From the NCBI GenBank assembly GCA_013396995.1, contig VWZP01002907.1:639744-703743 (forward strand): a stretch of DNA of 64,000 nucleotides, in the 5' to 3' direction. This DNA comes from Dicaeum eximium. Taxonomy: Eukaryota > Chordata > Aves > Passeriformes > Dicaeidae. The notes beneath the pieces were generated by a model. That model was given only the letters and a program-made list of their open reading frames with translations. It had not been told where the DNA came from and searched no databases. The first letter of the stretch is position 1. Every line of letters starts with the position of its first letter. The position numbers were made by a program, and so were the translations under genes. Of the stretch, positions 56,468 to 64,000 are shown in pieces.

Positions 56468-56593
56468 ATGCTGCTAAATTTGCATAAGAAGAGTTGGATG
56501 GAAGGTTTGACACTTCAGGACTACAGTGAACATTGCAAACTCAATGAAACAGTAGTGAAGGAGATGTTAGAATTAGCTAAGAACTACAACAAG
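56468..56593 (+). CDS. PSMD14: PSMD14 coding exon 8: residues 216-257
   Basis: Acceptor CTTGCAG|ATG and donor AAG|GTATTC. The 42 codons begin MLLNLHKKSWMEGLTLQDYS and run through EHCKLNETVVKEML to NYNK. The helical C-terminal region starts here. From memory, mammals have His and Ser where this protein has Leu-240 and Thr-243. The frame continues into the intron to 56644, but the donor and the join to the next exon define the end. Confidence 0.98.
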
Positions 56594-57714
56594 GTATTCA
56601 TATCCCATAATGACAGTTTAAGTGTAGCTGTGTTTGTGAAGTGAAGAAATTAGGTGCTTAATTTCAGGAGGAATTGATTATCACAAGCTTTGTTCAGAAC
56701 TGCTGTAGTTCATACTAATCAGCTATGTGTGCTTTCTGTGGGAAGTTGCCAGATTAGCACCTCAGGCACTGCCACCAGAGTTTTTGCCCTAAACTTTTGT
56801 CAAAGTGTTTAGTTACATGCTTTGCTTTGAAATGTGAGTAATCATACCAACTTTGTATTTTTACTTAGTGACAAGAATATAAGATTTCTGTCTATCAAAA
56901 TGAGCAGTTAGTCAAATTTTTCAATTCTTCAGTCAAGGTCTGTTTGATCACTGTGGCAGAGTAAAGGTATCTATCTGTATCAGTCTAGTAGATAGGCTAT
57001 AAGTATTTAGAACCCATTCCAGAGCCCAATTCAATATTCTGTTTAGATAAGAAATTTCTTGTTGGTGTTTTAAGAGGAATCACAGGTGCATGTACTGTTT
57101 TAATCCTGACACACTTAGAAATATTTCTGAAAAATACTAGATCTCAGCAAGCATTCTGCAAGTAGTAATAATGTCAGTATGTCTTAACAAGTGTTATTTT
57201 ATTAACTCGTAAAAATCCTTAAAACCAAAATTCAGTATTACATTCACTAGTTAAGTTAGTGGATCAACTTTATGAAGACAACGTAACAGTATCAAAATAT
57301 ATTAAAATCAATGACTTTAAACAGTACAAAAATTTATTGAGATCAAATCTCCAGTAGTTGAAACAGTATAGAAAATGCTGGATTTGGTTCTGTTTTACTA
57401 TTTTAACCGTTTTCAACTATCTTTAACTATTGATACTGCTCATTTAAGATTTTTGCTTAATAACATTTTGGTGAATATCTGACAATAAAACCATTCGTAA
57501 GTATTTGCCTTGATCATTTGCACTAACACTCAGTAATTAAAACCATGTCTGCTGAAAAGCTGAAGTACCTTTCCTTTTGACTTTCTGAAATGTGTTGCTG
57601 TTTGATTTTTTTTTCTTTTTTTTTAAGGAACAGAATTGTATTTTGAGAATCTGTGGCTTGGGGGAAAAGTAAATGAAATCTGAAACACTGACCTTTTCTG
57701 TGTTTCTTTCACAG
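56594..57714 (+). other. PSMD14: PSMD14 intron 10
   Basis: 1.1 kb, AT-rich, with T-runs near 57608-57626; no recognised element. Confidence 0.85.
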
Positions 57715-57777
57715 GCTGTTGAAGAAGAAGATAAGATGACACCTGAACAGCTGGCAATAAAAAATGTTGGCAAGCAG
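57715..57777 (+). CDS. PSMD14: PSMD14 coding exon 9: residues 258-278
   Basis: Acceptor TTTCTTTCACAG|GCT and donor CAG|GTGAGG. The 21 codons begin AVEEEDKMTPEQLAIKNVGK and end in Q. An acidic, helical segment of the C-terminal anchor. Confidence 0.98.
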
Positions 57778-60026
<2,249 letters not shown>

Positions 60027-60328
60027 CTGATTTACCATTTGTGATACTTTCTGTGTATATTTGTTTCTTGTTTCTAATACAAAACAGAGACTGTTGAGCT
60101 CTATTTGATTAAATGGAGACATCTGACTTCATTTGCAATGTAAGTGCAGCACTGTAACACCTCTCGGTCTCTAATTGTGCATTTGCTTCAGTTTCTTTAT
60201 GTCAGGGTCCTCACAGGTTCCAAAGCATTCAAGAACACAATGTGGGAAAAAATGAGTACATTTTCATTTAATATTTGGGGGGGAAAATCAGTAGTACATA
60301 TATATTTTGATTGTTGCAACATAATAAA
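60027..60328 (+). terminator. PSMD14: PSMD14 3' UTR with candidate poly(A) signals
   Basis: Candidate signals are ATTAAA at 60108-60113 and AATAAA at 60323-60328. The latter is followed within about 35 bases by a GT-rich stretch (CAGTGTTTTTTG), which favours it. Further AATAAA hexamers occur at 60720-60725 and 61088-61093, so a longer 3' UTR is possible. The sequence alone cannot settle which is used. Confidence 0.55.
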
Positions 60329-60929
60329 AATACATTTACAAATCTGTCTTAAGTTCTGGACAGTGTTTTTTGAGAAAGGACAGCGGGAATTAACAAACTA
60401 GAAAAAGTAAACATTTGTTTCTCCCCACTGTAAAACTACTGAGATACTAATTGCTTGGAAAGCAAAAATTCTCTACTGGAATTTGGCTCCCATTGATTAC
60501 CAGTTACTCTCATGGAGATTAAAACAAAAAAATCATAGTGCTGAATTCTGAGGATGTACAAAACCAAAAATGCTGAAAATTCCTCTGTCAGTTCCCTTTC
60601 AATATTATTCAAACCCTAATATCTACAGAAGACAACTGACCTTAAGGAAATTAATTCAGTTGCCGATAACTGAATCACAAAACTCTCACAAGCGGTGTCA
60701 TAAATAGCAGTATTCTGAGAATAAACATTAAAGTGACAGAGGCTGTTCTAGGTTACATGAACCCACCCTCCTGTGAGAGAACATACATGAGATGTCCATA
60801 TATATAAACATATGGAAAGAGTCCTAACTAGAATATGACCTTTAAAACCATTTATACTGACTGGAGAGGGAAACACTTGCAGGAGGGCAGGTGGTTTGCT
60901 TGGTTTGAAGCAGGCAAAGCCAAATATCT

Positions 60930-60963
60930 GGGTTTGGGGAGTGACTCTGGGTTTTGGGCAGGG
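60930..60963 (+). other. G-quadruplex-like motif
   Basis: Five G tracts (GGG, GGGG, GGG, GGG, GGG) separated by loops of 3, 9, 4 and 2 bases. The 9-base loop exceeds the usual limit, so folding is plausible but not certain. It lies about 0.9 kb after the PSMD14 stop codon. Confidence 0.6.
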
Positions 60964-63039
60964 ACTGACTGGAATTTCTCGTTAGGGTTCTTTTTTCAAG
61001 TGTTGGATGTTGCTTAGGCTGATTTGATTCTTTTGTTTGGGCAGAAGTTTTCTTCTTCACTTTGCTGTTGGTTTGGGTTTTTTTTTTAATAAACAGCAAC
61101 AGTAGTGCCAGGCAAATATTTCAAAACTATCTGCATCTCTTATTGAAGACCATTTTTTAAAAGTTTACTTCTAATTTGCATACTAAGGAAATAACCCATA
61201 AAATTGTCTTTATTTTCTGGCTTATGCCCACATTTACTTACACTTTACCACTCAAATATTTTTCTTTTGTTTGAAATTTCTTATTGAGGCCTTTTAATTT
61301 ACTATTTTAGACTAACTCTCTCTCAAAGTATATTTAGCGTGCACTTACTTCAGAGGGAAACATGCAGATTTTTGCAGCTGCCCTCCTTATGGCCTTCCCT
61401 CTGCCCCCACAGTAGGCAGTGGAATATCAGACCGGGAAAATGGAGACATACCAAGCCACATTTGCCTGCGTGTAGTTAAATGGAAGTTCTTCCTGAAGGT
61501 TCCCACTGCAGAGCTGCGGGTGGTTGAGGAGGGCTGCATTCAGGCCTCGCCGCTGCTGGATGCGCACACCCAGGGTGAGATGGGGCAGGAGCTGATTTAG
61601 GGACCTGCCCTGGGGCTCGTGTGCCAGGGGGGCTCTGCTTCCCTGCTGCTCTCTACTCCCACACACACGTGTAACACCACGAGGGAGACAGAGTTTGGCA
61701 GGTCGTGGGTAACATGGCACTGCAGAACAGGAGAGGAGCTAGCGCAGTGCTGCAGTGTATACATGCGTGAGAGGCTGGTGTAAGCAGGGAGACAAACCAG
61801 TGAGTCTTACATATTCTAAATTAATTTTGACAAATGTACATCTTGCAGAGGGTAGCTGAAAGGAGTCTGTTGGAGATGCAGATCTCCCGTAGTATAAGCT
61901 TGTGCTGTGGTACCCTGCTTTCTATTCACTGCTCAGTTTAACTTGGAGACGCAATTTTCCATTTACTAAGATGTTACATGAATAATAAAAAGGCAGGGTT
62001 TTGGGGCATCCTTCCTTATTTTTGTCCAGTGCTTTAGGAGCTACACGGAGGATTTGGAAGAACTGTGCATATGCCGTAAACCTGAAAAGCGGCAGCCCAT
62101 ATATGATGTTGGAGGAAGAAAGAGATTTTCAAGCAGGCACCTTCTGAGCCTCCAGCCGCAATGGAGCAGACCTTCATTAGCAGCATGACCCCTTGTCACC
62201 TGTCAGCGCAAAGGACGGGCATATTGTATTAGCAAACCTCACTCCATTCTATGACGATTCTGTAACACCACCTGCCATTGCATATCCCCCCTATTATACC
62301 AGTTTAGGAGTTGTGCACTGAAGATTTTTGGCATATATTAGCACTTCCATGTGATTGGCAGTATACCACTGAATTCATTGCAGCTCCGCATCTATATGGC
62401 TGTAGCTCTGTAATTCAGGGCAGCATTTCCGAGGGTTTATCTGCATTTCGGTCCATCTCCTGCCTATATAAGTCCATTACCGTTCTGTTGTTGCAAACAG
62501 GGAAAGGGAGGGGTGAGCACTGGTGAAACAAGTGTCGGAAACATTAGTTAGAACTGATAATAATGAAACCATTTTCTTAACACTGAAAGAAGGTGGTGTA
62601 CGGAAAGTTGCATGCGCTGAACCACTCGAGTAGAACAGTGAACCGCTCGTTTTTTGCTTCATAAATTGTCTTATTAGAATAATTTCCTTGCAGAGAGTGT
62701 GTATGTCGGCATCTGTGAAATACCAAATAGCCAAAGTAGCTCATGGTTAAGCAACAGAAAAATAAATGGCCACGGGATTTGAGAGCATTGAAATGCACAT
62801 TCTGACAAGTCATCCTGGTTCTAGTCTTCTCTGGATTTGAGTTTCCAAAGTTTCAGTCTGGCTTCAGGCAGTTATGCAGTGGTTCGGTTTTATTATGTGG
62901 TGGTTCAGGCTGCATTATCTGTCAGTGAAATTTGAACCCGGCTGCTGGTGTCACCTGGGAAGAGATGTGGTCTGTAAAATACCTTAAGTCCAAACCACTA
63001 AGAGGATAACACTTCGAAAAATTAAATAGGAGACCTGGT

Positions 63040-63085
63040 GAAAAAAACCCAAACCCCAAACCCACAAAAAAGCGAAAAACAAAGC
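63040..63085. repeat. A/C-rich low-complexity tract
   Basis: AAAAAAACCCAAACCCCAAA-type sequence just before the right CpG island; the minus strand has three G tracts. Confidence 0.8.
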
Positions 63086-63129
63086 CCGTGCTTTTAAACT
63101 CTGACGCAGGCTGCCCTAGGAAGAGAAAT

Positions 63130-63960
63130 AGGGACTGGTTTCAAAGGCGGGGTGGCGAGCGGGCCCTCTGAACTCTTCAGGCGCATCTCTGCGCTTTGGA
63201 GGGTCCGGCTTTCAACAGCCCGAGGCTCGGCGGGGCACAGGTCGGGACCCGCCGGCCGGTCCCTCCGCTCACCGGGAGCCCCCGCGGCCCCCGCCCGCCC
63301 GGGAGCGCAGCCCCGGCCGCGGCTCCCGCGGACACTCCTGGGCATAGGGTGCCGGCGGCTCCTGCCGCAGCACCACCGTGGTTTGCGTTTCTCAGCTCCG
63401 ACCGACCCCGCGGCCGGAGCGGGCCGCGGCCCCTGGCAAGGGTGTCACCAAAAATCTGCCCCTGCGAGAGCTGCCCGCGGGACTGAGGCACTGAGGGAAA
63501 GCAGGCACCGAGAGGAAAGAAATCCGGAGACGGTGGGGAGATGGACGCCTTCCACGCTGTTTTGCTGATAATCTCCGGCATTACGGCTCCCAGATAAAAT
63601 ATTTATTTACTAAAGAACCCGTAAACATCGCGGCAAATACATTAGGGCACTTCGGCTGCGGGGCTTATGATTATTTCAGAAGTTAAAAGAGATGATACGC
63701 GGCCGCTGTCAGCGGGGACGGAGGGTGTATTTTCCCCCGCGAAACAGGCACGGGTGGGAAGGGTGGGGGCGACGCGCCGGGGATCGCTCAGAAGAGCTGG
63801 GGGAGAGGGACTGCGCCCCGCTGGGGACAAACGGCGGGGGTGAGCTGAGGGCAGCGCCTGCCGAGCCCCGCGCTCCCCTCGCAATCGCTCCCCAGAGCGC
63901 CCAGGACCCGCTCTTCTCCTGACGCACAAGGGTGGAGTACACGCGCGCAATATTTGGGGA
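63130..63960 (+). promoter_or_regulatory. CpG island at right edge, possible TBR1 upstream promoter region
   Basis: About 800 bases of CpG-dense DNA, including a GCGGCCGC at 63701-63708, interrupted by an AT-rich stretch at about 63590-63700. ORFs on both strands are composition artefacts. TBR1, a brain T-box transcription factor gene, follows PSMD14 in the same orientation in mammals and, as far as I recall, in birds, at a distance of a few kilobases. That makes this island a good candidate for its upstream CpG domain. No TBR1 coding sequence is present, so both the assignment and the strand are inference. Confidence 0.6.
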
Positions 63961-64000
63961 ATCGCAGGGTTCGGATTTATTTTCCAGCCGTAGTCAAAAA

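Larger units (their letters stand above)
60329..63129. other. Intergenic DNA between PSMD14 and the right CpG island
   Basis: Begins AT-rich and becomes more GC-balanced after 61400. It includes a G-run motif (60930-60963), a GC-rich stretch (about 61490-61740), a balanced-composition region (about 62000-62760) with a TATATAAG box and CACCTG E-boxes, and an A/C tract (63040-63085). ORFs of up to 97 codons are present, but none resembles a known protein. Confidence 0.65.

Noticed and set aside
56462..56644. 60-codon ORF as a stand-alone small gene
   Set aside because: It is PSMD14 coding exon 8 read past its donor into intron 10.
63094..63950. ORFs of 76-138 codons on both strands in the right CpG island
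   Set aside because: Same GC-composition artefact; none begins like the TBR1 protein.

Overview
This is a vertebrate nuclear genome window, most probably from a bird. It is AT-rich and CpG-depleted apart from two CpG islands, it has GT-AG spliced exons inside long introns, and it carries at least three copies of the CR1 LINE, including its characteristic 3' end with repeated ATTCTATG-type motifs. CR1 of this kind dominates avian (and some reptile) genomes. There are no prokaryotic operons, CRISPR arrays or phage-like modules.

The window holds one recognisable protein-coding gene, PSMD14 (Rpn11/POH1), the zinc-dependent deubiquitinase of the 26S proteasome lid, on the + strand. I rebuilt ten coding exons between 22031 and 60026. 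Every junction is GT-AG and in phase, and together they give exactly 310 codons, the usual length of the vertebrate protein. The JAMM catalytic residues are all present: E52, H113, H115 and D126. Two non-coding 5' exons are proposed, one in a CpG island near 14.3-15.0 kb and one at 17394-17443. The gene spans about 46 kb.

Layout: 1-14.2 kb is intergenic DNA with a CR1 copy, a striking 33-bp-armed inverted repeat and simple repeats. 14.27-14.99 kb is the PSMD14 CpG-island promoter. 14.4-60.3 kb is PSMD14, with introns of 0.3 to 14 kb holding two more CR1 fragments, A/C-rich tracts, a 20-bp perfect palindrome and microsatellites. 60.4-63.1 kb is intergenic DNA with a G-quadruplex-like motif and a stretch that looks like conserved regulatory DNA. 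63.13-63.96 kb is a second CpG island. In mammals and birds TBR1 follows PSMD14 in the same orientation, so this second island may be the upstream part of the TBR1 promoter, but no TBR1 coding exon is visible here.

I found no convincing previously undescribed system. The most unusual structure is the inverted repeat at 1972-2115. Other items worth checking are two short minus-strand ORFs, the palindrome in intron 3 and the putative regulatory block upstream of the right-hand CpG island.
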